Of a stretch of DNA of 64,000 bases, positions 11,418-20,439 are shown piece after piece. Position 1 is the stretch's first letter. Every line of letters starts with the position of its first letter. Under the pieces are notes generated by a model, which was not told the origin of the DNA, ran no database searches, and worked only from the letters and a program-made list of their open reading frames with translations. The stretch lies in NCBI GenBank assembly GCA_016490735.1, contig JAEMWC010000445.1:341001-405000 (forward strand), read 5' to 3'. A program made the translations under genes and the position numbers. Source of the stretch: Pachyseris speciosa. Its lineage: Eukaryota; Cnidaria; Anthozoa; Scleractinia; Pachyseridae.

Positions 11418-12473
11418 GTGCTAGATAAGAAAACCTATCATGATAAGATGAAGGCACTGATTGAGTCTGGTCCATACCGACTTCTTAAGAAGGACCCAAC
11501 GGACCGCTTAAGCCGAAAGTTGACTGAAAAACTTCTGAGCCTGAAGCGAGTTGGACACCTGACAGATTCTGTGTATAACAAGATCAGGCCCAAGCATAAG
11601 CAACCACCTAGAATTTATGGCCTTCCCAAGATACACAAGGCCAACACACCACTGAGACCTATAGTCTCTTGTGTGAACACCTTTGCTAATGATCTGTCTT
11701 CCTACTTAGCCGATGTATTATCTCCCCTAACAGGGAACTCAGAGTACACAGTTGACAACTCAGCTCATTTTGTGTCCATTGTGAACGATGAAAGGGTACT
11801 AGAAAACGAGACCATGGTGTATTTCGACGTAGTGTCTCTGTTCACGAACCTTCCAATCGAAGGAGCAGTACAGACTGCACTGCGAAAACTAGAAGCTGAC
11901 CCGTGCCTTGCCAACCGCACTACTCTAACACCTACGCAGATTGCAGACCTCTTGAGTTTCGGTCTTAGATCCACATACCTCCAGTATGATGGACTGATTT
12001 ACGAACAGCAAGAAGGAGCAGCCATGGGTAGCCCGGTATCCGCAGTGATAGCTAACCTCTACATGTAGGGTTTTGAGGAGCAAGCTTTGACATCGACGCT
12101 CTGTACACCTAAGATTTGGAAACGCTATGTAGATGACACCTTTACCATCTTAAATCGTGACAAAGTTGACTCTTTCTTACAACATCTCAATAGTCAACAG
12201 CCGACGATCCGTTTCACAATGGAAACTGAGAATGACAACTCAATTCCCTTCCTTGATTCGTTGATCATCAAGGATTCGAATGGATACCTCTCTACCAGTG
12301 TTTACAGAAAGCCTACACACACTGACCAGTACCTAGCGTATGATTCACACCACCCGCAATCTTTAAACGCGGTATTGTCAAGTGCCTGTACGATCGATCT
12401 AAACACCTCATAACAAAACCATCAGTTATCTCTCATGAAAAGAAACACCTCTCATCGGTCCTTGTTTCCAACG
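11418..12473 (+). pseudogene. Penelope-like reverse transcriptase (broken)
   Basis: Shows RT blocks typical of Penelope elements: RPIVSCVNT, FDVVSLFTNLP (motif A), GAAMGSPVSAVIANLYM (motif B) and RYVDDTF (catalytic YVDD). An in-frame TAG at 12066-12068, right after NLYM, interrupts it; the same frame then continues through YVDD. Near 12365 the frame shifts, and the remaining C-terminal part (about to VLVSNG) stays open in another frame. The N-terminal part is missing. It cannot make active RT. Confidence 0.85.
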
Positions 12474-12474
12474 G

Positions 12475-12540
<66 letters not shown>

Positions 12541-13050
12541 GAGTAAGAACTTTATTAATGTGTCGAAATCGCTAGCATACAATGTATACTAATTGGGGAC
12601 ACCTAGCTAAAAATTAGTTATCAAGTAAATAAAATAGAAATATATTTACATATATATATATTGAATAAACTGTGAGTCATGCATTAAGATCAATTATGAA
12701 CTGTATTTACATGTGTATATTGAATAGGTAATGAGTCATGCATTATCTGAAGATCAGTTGTTAGTTGTTACATAAAAAACAGTCTTTGCAAGTATAATCC
12801 AGCAGGCTTGTAAAATTAACCTTTTTAACGCGTTTTTTAAAAGTGTCTAATGATTCAGACGATCGGATAGATTTGTCAAGTTTGGACCAAATGACAGGGC
12901 CTAGATAAGTCAGGCTGTGTCTGCCATAAGCAACAGTCCGAAATCTCGGTATGACGAAATCAGAGTTTCTAAGGTGATACTGAGAATTAGTAGCAACAAA
13001 TAAGTCAGCAATGTAAGGGGGGGCCAGACCATATTTGACTTTATACATTA
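12475..13050 (-). mobile_element. Non-LTR retrotransposon 3' end nested in the Penelope element
   Basis: On the minus strand, ORF 13048-12761 reads as the C-terminal tail of a LINE reverse transcriptase (KYGLAPPYIADLF..YLGPVIWSKL). A 3' UTR and a terminal tetranucleotide tract, (AAGT)n on the plus strand at 12475-12547, follow. It is 5'-truncated, as usual for LINE insertions, and separates the Penelope RT from its GIY-YIG domain. The clade (CR1/L2-like) was not resolved. Confidence 0.7.
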
Positions 13051-13063
13051 TGGTTGCAATAGC

Positions 13064-13807
13064 TTGGAGTCTTCGCGTATAAAGTGTTGGTATTCGTTTT
13101 CATTTGTAAAAAATCTTACGAAAACCAAGGGACGAACAACCACTAAAGAACCTGAACCCGGAATTAAATCTACTGTGGTTCTGCCATACGTCAAAGGCAC
13201 ATCGGAGGCTCTTCGCCGTTGCCTACAACAACAAGGCATACGGACTGTTTTCAGATCTGACACAACTCTTAGATCACATCTAGTGCGACCTAAGGACATT
13301 GTCGATCCAGTAAAACAAGACGGAGTAGTCTACAAGATTCCCTGTGAATGTGGTAAGGTTTATATTGGAGAGACGGGAAGATCTATGCATGAACGGATTA
13401 AGGAACACGATAGAGACACACCGCTTGCTCGAACCCAATCCTCCACCTTTTCAGAACATAGCAACGCGACCGGACATTATCCGCTCCGGGATGAAGTTAA
13501 ATTTATTGACCGAGACCCACATTGGTACAACCGTAGGGTTAAAGAAGCTATTCACATAAGACTTCACCCTAACAACATTAACAGGGACAGTGGAATTGAA
13601 ATTCCTGAAGCGTGGATGCCCACGACCAGACAACACAACAGCCGATCAGTACCAAAGCGGACCGCTGAGGGAACAATTTCTAGTCTGAACGACAAGGATC
13701 GAAATCCTCCAATCAACAACAGCCTAAGCGAGGATCGAAACGCACCAATCACGACCAGCCACGGTGCTTCTTATTCTCACACGCAACCAGTCGACACCAT
13801 CGCCTGA
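13064..13807 (+). CDS. Penelope-like element GIY-YIG endonuclease domain
   Basis: Open frame corresponding to the C-terminal part of the Penelope polyprotein. Residues about 90-180 form the GIY-YIG nuclease: a C-x-C knuckle (PCECGKVYIGETGRS), RIKEHDRD, a conserved FSEHSNATGH and the RRVKEAIHIRL helix. The ATG at 13064 is not a real start, since this was continuous with the RT before the LINE insertion. The stop TGA (13805-13807) lies inside the hammerhead core CTGATGA. In the family this nuclease nicks target DNA. Confidence 0.85.
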   Translation: MESSRIKCWYSFSFVKNLTKTKGRTTTKEPEPGIKSTVVLPYVKGTSEALRRCLQQQGIRTVFRSDTTLRSHLVRPKDIVDPVKQDGVVYKIPCECGKVYIGETGRSMHERIKEHDRDTPLARTQSSTFSEHSNATGHYPLRDEVKFIDRDPHWYNRRVKEAIHIRLHPNNINRDSGIEIPEAWMPTTRQHNSRSVPKRTAEGTISSLNDKDRNPPINNSLSEDRNAPITTSHGASYSHTQPVDTIA

Positions 13808-13843
13808 TGAAGACCAGCAGTACAGCGGTCGAAACGTCGCGAT
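13799..13843 (+). ncRNA. Hammerhead ribozyme motif of the Penelope-like element
   Basis: Core elements in order: stem I strand ATCGC (13799-13803), CTGATGA (13804-13810), stem II GACC/GGTC around a loop, GAAA (13831-13834), a minimal stem III AC/GT, then cleavage triplet GTC ending at 13838, and GCGAT (13839-13843) pairing with ATCGC. All invariant core bases are present. Hammerhead motifs with very short stem III are published for Penelope-like elements. Confidence 0.83.
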
Positions 13844-13896
13844 CCACATCTTTGTGACTCAATCGTGAGACAAAAGATTAACTCAGCTATCAAGTT

Positions 13897-14005
13897 CAAG
13901 TTTTTACCTTCGAAAATTGTTCTGTAAATTAGTTCGCACCCGGAAGGTGGGCACAAAAATCCAATCCAATCCACTGTAGTCGGGGTTCAGGCACTAGGAA
14001 GAGAA
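13897..14005. repeat. Small block inverted relative to copy B, between 21-bp direct repeats
   Basis: The sequence from AAGTTCAAGTTTTTACC to the 'ggggttcaggcac' end is the reverse complement of about 51493-51590 in copy B. It is flanked by the direct repeat AAAAGATTAACTCAGCTATCA (about 13876-13896 and 14006-14026). Confidence 0.7.
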
Positions 14006-14021
14006 AAAAGATTAACTCAGC

Positions 14022-14037
14022 TATCATTTGAAACCAC
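14022..14037 (+). repeat. Target-site duplication, left of ribozyme array
   Basis: TATCATTTGAAACCAC, repeated perfectly at 14795-14810 on the other side of the array. The last four bases (CCAC) also fit the repeat unit, so the true duplication is 12-16 bp. Confidence 0.85.
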
Positions 14038-14117
14038 TCAAAAGGCACTAAGGCCACATGGTAGCGGGCATTACCCCTTAAATCTACCAAAACAAAGATT
14101 GAGCCCAAGCATTAGCA

Positions 14118-14162
14118 GCCATGGACAGCTGTTTCGGCCTTATTAGGCCTCATCAGCATGGC
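14118..14162 (-). ncRNA. Hammerhead ribozyme, array 1 unit 1
   Basis: On the minus strand: GCCATG, CTGATGA, GGCC-TAATAA-GGCC (stem II), GAA, self-complementary ACAGCTGT (stem III without loop), C, CATGGC pairing with GCCATG. Predicted cleavage after the GTC triplet (between 14124 and 14123 on the plus-strand scale). All core bases are intact. The palindromic stem III suggests action as a dimer of neighbouring units. Confidence 0.85.
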
Positions 14163-14372
14163 ATAGCTAATGCTGAGGCTCAAGTACCCACATATCAATA
14201 AAACAAGCAATGAAAACGTAAAGCTTGTGGGATGTGGCTGGAGTGACAAGGATACTTCACAAATTAATGTGATCAAGTAAGCTGAAGCCACTCAAAAGGC
14301 ACTAAGGCCACATTGTTGTTTTATTGATATCTTTTATTGATATGTGGGTACTTGAGCCTCAGCATTAGCTAT

Positions 14373-14417
14373 GCCATGCTGATGAGGCCTAATAAGGCCG
14401 AAACAGCTGTCCATGGC
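14373..14417 (+). ncRNA. Hammerhead ribozyme, array 1 unit 2
   Basis: Stem I GCCATG 14373-14378, core CTGATGA 14379-14385, stem II GGCC 14386-14389 with GGCC 14396-14399, GAAA 14400-14403, ACAGCTGT 14403-14410, cleavage after C14411, stem I CATGGC 14412-14417. Intact core. Confidence 0.87.
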
Positions 14418-14626
14418 TGCTAATGCTTGGGCTCAATCTTTGTTTTGGTAGATTTAAGGGGTAATGCCCGCTACCATGTGGCCTTAGTGCCTTTTGAGTG
14501 GCTTCAGCTTACTTGATCACATTAATTTGCTAAGTATCCTTGTCACTCCAGCCACATCCCACAAGCTTTACGTTTTCATTGCTTGTTTTATTGATATGTG
14601 GGTACTTGAGCCTGAGCATTAGCTAT

Positions 14627-14671
14627 GCCATGCTGATGAGGCCTAATAAGGCCGAAACAGCTGTCCATGGC
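14627..14671 (+). ncRNA. Hammerhead ribozyme, array 1 unit 3
   Basis: Same motif as unit 2, with CTGATGA at 14633-14639, GAAA at 14654-14657, cleavage after C14665, and stem I CATGGC at 14666-14671. Motif sequence identical to unit 2. Confidence 0.87.
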
Positions 14672-14810
14672 TGCTAATGCTTGGGCTCAATCTTTGTTTT
14701 GGTAGATTTAAGGGGTAATGCCCGCTACCATGTGGCCTTAGTGCCTTTTGAGTGGCTTCAGCTTACTTGATCACATTAATTTGTGAAGTATCCTTATCAT
14801 TTGAAACCAC

Positions 14811-15518
14811 GATGACGAACACCTTTCATAATATAAACTTGAACTTTTTTTCGTTCGAGGTCCTGGATAATATGATAGAGCCGAGTAAAAAAAGCATAGG
14901 TACTCAGGACTAAATGGTGGAAAAGCGATAAAGATTTGTCCAAATCAGAAGTCGGGAAACATTATACTCGAATCGAGAATTTTGAATTAATCCTTCCCGA
15001 TGCCCGCCCGTCCCAAGCTCCCCTTCATTTTTCGCCACTCGCCTTACTCTGCCCCATCTCAATGAACGCGTGGAACAGGCTAATCTCAAATGTTTTTGTT
15101 CGTTTACTTGCTTCTTTCTTTCTTCTCCGGCCTTTTTTTCATTCTTTTCATAAATTTTGAAGTTTGACCACATGCAGGAGCCCACATGCCACATGAAAGT
15201 TGTCTTTAGTGTCACGTGACGTCTATCAATTAATGACGTCACGATGCGTTTTTGGAAAATGGGGAACGTTTGCACTTAGAATAACCATTTCAATGTAATT
15301 CCTCCTTTCAATGTGGTAGACGCCATTTTCGTTACGAGATATTTGGACAGAGTATGCCACGTGACCTTTTATTTCTTAATTTACCAAATCCGTTAACATG
15401 TTAACATTAAAAGGCGGCATGATGAAGCCTTTAATAGGAGATCATAGGAGTGAGGGAAAAAGAAGAAAAAACATTTGTGTGAGATTCCTTTCCTTTCCCC
15501 GTTTTCGAGTAAAGATTT
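14811..15518. other. Noncoding duplicated stretch
   Basis: From about 14826 it matches copy B (51585-52367), where B has about 110 extra bases near 51910-52020. It contains TGACGTCA-like sites around 15215-15242. Short ORFs on both strands are not conserved with copy B. No gene seen. Confidence 0.5.
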
Positions 15519-15953
15519 AAGGGAAACCTCCACTATTGCGAAAAAGTTCCTGCTAATTTGTTGGAAATAATTACTAGATTCCGATTTTAGTTTGAAAAGT
15601 GGGAATAACATTTAAGTGTACAGAAAGATCGATATCATCATTACCTATTTTCGCTTTAAAATTTCCCGGCCATTTTGAATGTGATGACGTGTAATGGTTG
15701 CAACCTATTGTCAGGAAGCAAATGAAGGGGAAAATCCTTTGTGTTAAACAATAGGGTAACCATTACACGTCATCAAATCCAAAATGGTCGCGCCCTCGAA
15801 ATTTAAAAGCAAAAACAGGCGATATCGGTGATATAGATTTTTTGTACACTTTAAAATGTTTTATCCAGGTTTTAAAACAAAATTAAATTTGAAATCTAGT
15901 GATTATTTCCTACGATTCAGCGCCAATTTGTTGTAAGAGTGGAGGTTCCCTTT
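15519..15953. mobile_element. Foldback MITE with ~200-bp inverted arms
   Basis: The left arm starts GGGAAACCTCCACT and the right arm is its reverse complement (..GAGTGGAGGTTCCC). Pairing continues inward through 'ctagatt', 'gatatc' and the central arms 'taatggtt' / 'aaccattacacgtcatc'. There is no coding potential. Copy B has it at 52368-52796. Confidence 0.8.
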
Positions 15954-15954
15954 G

Positions 15955-16550
15955 ATAATAGTAATAATAATAATAATAATAATAATTTATTGATTTCTAC
16001 AGCGCTTATTTACATGAAATTTGATGAAAAGTGCTTTGCAATACTAAAGATTGAATACTCGAGATAAATCATTAATATATAATTCCTCAATTAATATTGA
16101 ATAATAAGATTATGACAATATAAAATGAAAATAAAATTATAACAATAACACAGGAAATTTTTACTTACTTTCTACTTAATCAAGTAAAAAGCTAACTTAA
16201 AAAGCTGTGTTTTAAAATGTTTTTTAAAAGCACCCAGTGATTGGATTCCGCGAATGTCCGCTGGAAGGCTGTTCCAGAGCGTCGGGGCGGCAGCGTAAAA
16301 AGAACGAGCGCCTAAAGTTGTGAGCATGCGCCCCTTAGGACGATCTAACAATACCGTGTAACAGGAGCCCATGCGTGTAATTTGATCTCAAACAATAAGC
16401 ATCACAGGACCTAATGCTAATTTAATATGCTAAACTAAATGCGATAACGCACTGGCAACCAGTGAAGTTCATAAAGAACTGGACCAATGCTGTAACACTT
16501 CCTAGTGTTCGTTATTAACCTCACCGCAGTGTTTTGGACACGCTGCGATT
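15955..16550 (-). mobile_element. LINE 3' end with (ATA)n tail
   Basis: The minus strand carries a reverse transcriptase C-terminal fragment (16372-16172: GARSFYAAAPTLWNSLPADIRG), followed by a 3' UTR with 'aaagcactttt..' and 'aagcgctgtagaaat' motifs and ending in an (ATA)n tract at 15955-15987. It is 5'-truncated. The upstream part (16400-16550) keeps 'ctggttgccagtgcg' and 'cagcgtgtccaaaac', typical of the RT tail but out of frame. Shared with copy B. Confidence 0.7.
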
Positions 16551-16885
16551 TGCCTTGTTTTTGGCTTTTAAATAGTCACGTGACCAAAAGCTAAGATGAA
16601 AGGGCATGTCAAATGGACAAGCATGCGGATACTAAATTCCTCACCAAGTTTCATAGCGATTGGATAAATCCTTCCCCTTAAAACAAAAATATGCCTATTT
16701 AAGAGCTACAGTAGGTCAAGCCTTAATACACTTGAGTCCGTTCACGCCAATGAGTTGCAAAGTTTGATGGGCTCCTGATCCCACACATGTAGCCATTGGG
16801 TAACTATTTTTAACTTGGCTGACTATCCGTGCAGATTTTAGAGCATTTTTATTTATTTACTTTTTTTAGCATGAAGCTATTTTAA
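16551..16885. other. Noncoding stretch left of the TTAA transposon
   Basis: Collinear with 53451-53775 in copy B. The segment 'taacttggctgactatccg..tagcataaagctattttaataaatg' (from about 16811) is repeated at 22138-22230. No gene seen. Confidence 0.45.
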
Positions 16886-17229
16886 GGTGGTCTTATACCC
16901 TAAAAATCGCATTTTTTGCGTACCAGGTCGATTTTTTGAAACCGTCACAAATAGACTCTTTAACCATTCCTTTGCACTGTTCCAGGGTGTTTTTGATCAG
17001 AAAAAGTCATTTGTACGAGAAATTTGCAAAAAACTAATAATATGTCTAATTTTTGGCCATAGCAACGCCCCTAACAACGACTGTTTACGGTTTTGCCCCT
17101 GGGACCCCTCTCTAGAGATAATGATTTGGTAGCACTTATAGTGTTTACCGCTGGCTATATTTTTCGTACGGACGAAAACTTTTGGCTTTCGATCGAGAAA
17201 CGTGTCATTCGCCTTTCTTCGAGTAAACT

Positions 17230-17975
17230 TTGAGCTTTGCTTTGTGGTTTCAAAAGAAGTTTGGATATAAGATGGCTAGAACTTGCAGTAGATCCCGTAA
17301 ACGTAAGTTCCGTGGAAATCAGCATACTCAGAGAAGTCCTAAATCGGCGAAAATCGAAAAACCTATCGGCGAAAATGCAACTATCGAGTCTGCCTCAGAA
17401 AGGAAGATCAAAGGCAAGCGTGAAGTTAAAGAAGAGAAAGAAGAAATACTCGGCAGCAGTCTGACTGGATATCGTCTAATGGATGTGGAGATCTTGGCTG
17501 ATGTATTGAGGCTTTTGTGTTGCCAAGAGTGTGGTGAGTCAAATATTCAGTTAACAGAGGTATCCTTTCAAAGGAACGGTTGTGCATCATGTCTTCGATC
17601 ATTATGCTTGTGCTGTGGGTGGAACCATTGTTTTTACACGTCTAAAAAGATATCAAAATATTATGAGGTGAACAGAAGACTTGTTTATGGGATGAGAACG
17701 ATCGGGCAAGGGGAAGCATCAGCCAGGAGATTTTGTGGAATTATGAACATGCCACCCCCACCAAAACCAAAGGCATACAGTAGGCACAACAAAGCTTTGC
17801 TCAAAGCAGCAAAAGCTGTAGCCAATCAGACCTTGAATGATGTCCAAAAAGAAATTCACCATTTGAAAGGCGAAGATGTCGAAGGATTTTCAAACTGTGG
17901 GGTTTCTTGTGATGGGACCTGGCAGAAAAGAGGCCACTCCTCATTGAATGGTTGTGTAGCAGTACTATCAATTGA
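17230..17975 (+). pseudogene. Transposase N-terminal part (Mutator/Kolobok-type), interrupted
   Basis: Likely start ATG 17272 (MARTCSRSRKRKFRG, a basic start) rather than 17230. It has a Cys-rich region CCQECGESN..CASCLRSLCLCC (a candidate zinc knuckle), then RFCGIMNMPPPPKP and VSCDGTWQKRGHSSLNG. These match the family often annotated in cnidarians as 'Mutator-like transposase domain'; the D in SCDGTW is probably the first catalytic acidic residue. Coding stops being native at 17975, where the nested element enters within ..VLSI|DTGK... The other half is at 20440-21124. Confidence 0.82.
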
Positions 17976-18184
17976 AGGGCTGAGGGCATAAACTGCCTAT
18001 GTGTAGTTTTAGGTGTTTTTTTTGCATACGTTATTTCTCGAAAACAAAAAAGAAATCGGTGAAAAAAAATACTGGACAATGTTTTTGAATCAAAATGCAG
18101 TTCACATGCAAAAATTTGGACAAATACAAGCGAACTAAAAAAACGGCCGAAAATTACACATAGGCAGTTTATGCCCTCAGCCCT

Positions 18185-20222
18185 TCATATGTCTGCCTTA
18201 TTAACATGCATGAAGCAATGCCCAAGGGTATTCTTTATTTCTTTATTTGAAAACTTAGCGCCAAATGCTCGTAACTGAAGGGTAAAACTGAAACTGGACA
18301 TGAAATGACTGACAGGTAGAAAGGATTGTTCCATAGTGTGACGTAGACTAAAAGTTTTGGCGGTTAAAACATTGGTACTTACGCAATGTGTCTGCCGAAT
18401 CCGCGCTAGCTTGTTTGGTTTAATCGAATTATGTCAATTTGCCTGTTCGCTCGGTGATCGAAGGACATCATGAAGTCTTGAGATCCACAAGTCTAACACG
18501 GCTGAAAGAAGCCAGTCGTGTTTTCTCTGCTTGCCAAACCATGAAGAGAGAGATGAATTTGACTCTCCGGTTTGGGAGTAGAGATTAAGAGCCGGGCAGA
18601 AAAAAAACTCTGAAAACATCTCTCGTCTCAAAAGCGGCTCGGGTTTGCTAGTCTTGGTCCATTTGTGAAAGGTTACCGTGCTAGAATTTCCGAAAAGGAG
18701 AGGTGTTTTTGAAGTTTAGGGCAAAAAAACTGACTGATGTTTGCAGTGTGTCTTTCGCTCGCGGAGGGCATAACATTCCCACAATTCATTGCGGCTGAAG
18801 TGGGCGCTGTCTCGCGGGCCATTGAAGCCGTGAAACAGTTCGTCAAAATTCGGAAACATTACGGAGAATTCATCCGAGAGAGGGAAGTCAGCATGACGAG
18901 AAGTCCATCCGTTTTCGATGACTATCTTGAAAACAATCCAGGGAAAAGTTGCATGGGTGCGCGTGGAAAATATTACTCGTGGTCGGTCGTCGAGTTGTTA
19001 TGTAAACACAGGGAGACATGCTGCCGACTTTCAACATATAAATAAGTTTTGCGTCGATCAACTCGGTTATTTTGATGTTATGGAGGCTTGTAAACATCAG
19101 CAAAACGTATTTTCAAGCGAGATAAACACCAGCAAAAACGTATTTGCACGCGAGACATTTTAACAAGTCGTTGTGTCACGCATCAGACGATACGGATTAA
19201 ATTTCACATCTTATGCAAATATTTACGTCTTGAAGCCAACAAAACTAGTTAAGTATTTTGTTCCAGTTTTTTCACTGTCGTCATTTACGTTGATTTGTGA
19301 TACGAATTTCATTCCACTGGTTCCATTCGACGACGAAAATGAACCCTTCAAAATCGTTTCAATAATGACCAAAGCACGTGAAGCGCCAGTCAAATCTCTG
19401 TTTCGAAGCGGAAACCGACGGGAAACAGCTTACTCTCTTAACTCTTAATTTTGCCCTTGAACATCGTTAACTCAAATTTTCGGTGTTGCTCACGAACAGA
19501 AGTTGTTGGTAGTAGCCAAAAGCTATCTTCAAATAAAAACAACCTTCTTTAATATTTTATTCTGTTTCTCAGCCGACAGCAAGCTTTTTAAGCACTGAGT
19601 TAGAATCAAATCCGATCCTGCTGTATGCTGTTTTCAACCAAAACACCCTCTTCAACACTTTACTTACATCGGCCAAAGCCTTCCCGAAAGAATTAAGAAT
19701 CAACCAAGAAACCTGTGCGCTCTTTTCATTTCGGAGGAACCAAGAAACCAAGAAACCTGTGCGAGACTCAAAATACGCCGCTTACTTTAACGTTAACGTT
19801 TGCAATGCCCTAGGCCGAACCCTATCCCTAGCTCTAACCCTAACCCTAACCCTAGCTCTAACCCTAACTGTAACCCTAGCCCTAATTTTAACCCTAACTC
19901 TAAACTTAACAATGACCCTAAATCTTTTGAGTGCTGTTTTCAAGTCGGACAAAATCTACGCGCGCTGGTTTAAGGTTAACCAAGGTTGCTGTGTGCTGTT
20001 TTAAAGTCAACCCAGAATGTTGCGCACTGTTTTCCAGCTAAGGAAGCTTCTTGAGCACTATCAGTAAGCAAAACACTGGTAATAAGTGCTGCATTTAAAA
20101 AAGTCGACCATTTCCAAGTCGGATGGGCATCTTGTGGGCTGTTTATGATTCAAAAAGGCACACTGCGCATAAAGAATACCCTTGGGCATTACTTCATGCA
20201 TGTTAATAAGGCAGACATATGA
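18185..20222. other. Core of the composite insertion
   Basis: 2.04 kb with its own inverted ends (about 50 bp, at 18185-18236 and 20171-20222). It contains several unconvincing ORFs below 105 codons and a degenerate telomere-like tract at 19815-19915. I recognise no protein family in it. Confidence 0.6.
19815..19915 (-). repeat. Degenerate interstitial telomere-like repeat
   Basis: About 15 CCCTAA-type units on the plus strand with variants (CCCTAGCTCTAA, CCCTAACTGTAA). Cnidarian telomeres are TTAGGG. It sits inside the mobile composite, not at a chromosome end. Confidence 0.7.
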
Positions 20223-20439
20223 AGGGCTGGGGGCATAAACTGCCTATGTGTAGTTTTAGGTGTTTTTTTTGCATACGTTATTTCTCGAAAACAAAAAAGA
20301 AATCGGTGAAAAAAAATACGGGACAATGTTTTTGAATCAAAATGCAGTTCACATGCAAAAATTTGGACAAATACAAGCGAACTAAAAAAACGGCCGAAAA
20401 TTACACATAGGCAGTTTATGCCCTCAGCCCTTCAATTGA

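Larger units (their letters stand above)
11371..13975 (+). mobile_element. Penelope-like retroelement, 5'-truncated, with nested LINE fragment
   Basis: Order on the plus strand: RT (11418-12473, broken), a nested minus-strand LINE tail (12475-about 13050), linker plus GIY-YIG endonuclease (13064-13807), then a hammerhead ribozyme motif (13799-13843). RT followed by GIY-YIG, with a hammerhead motif near an end, is the known architecture of Penelope-like elements. It is absent from copy B, so it inserted after the duplication or was lost from B. Confidence 0.85.
14038..14794. mobile_element. Retrozyme-like array of ~254-bp hammerhead repeats
   Basis: Just over one unit in minus orientation (14038-about 14330) meets two units in plus orientation (about 14331-14794), all inside one 16-bp direct duplication. 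Each unit carries one hammerhead motif; the cleavage sites of the two plus units are 254 bp apart. No ORF. Tandem hammerhead repeats of this size are described in metazoans as retrozymes giving small circular RNAs. It is absent from copy B. Confidence 0.85.
17976..20431. mobile_element. Composite insertion: two direct 209-bp MITEs around a 2.04-kb core
   Basis: Flanked by the 8-bp target duplication TCAATTGA (17968-17975 and 20432-20439). Both ends are 209-bp elements (17976-18184 and 20223-20431) in the same orientation, almost identical, each with ~30-bp inverted ends starting AGGGCTGAGGGCATAAACTG. The core between them starts TCATATGTCTGCCTTATTAA and ends with the exact complement, about 50 bp of inverted repeat. 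An 8-bp duplication is typical of hAT-type insertion. No transposase is recognised in the core. Confidence 0.8.

Noticed and set aside
12087..12413. Separate gene of 108 codons
   Set aside because: It is the same reading frame as the Penelope RT after an in-frame TAG at 12066-12068, not an independent gene.
18737..19045. ORF of 102 codons inside the composite insertion core
   Set aside because: No recognisable domain, overlaps ORFs in other frames, and no second copy in the window to test conservation.
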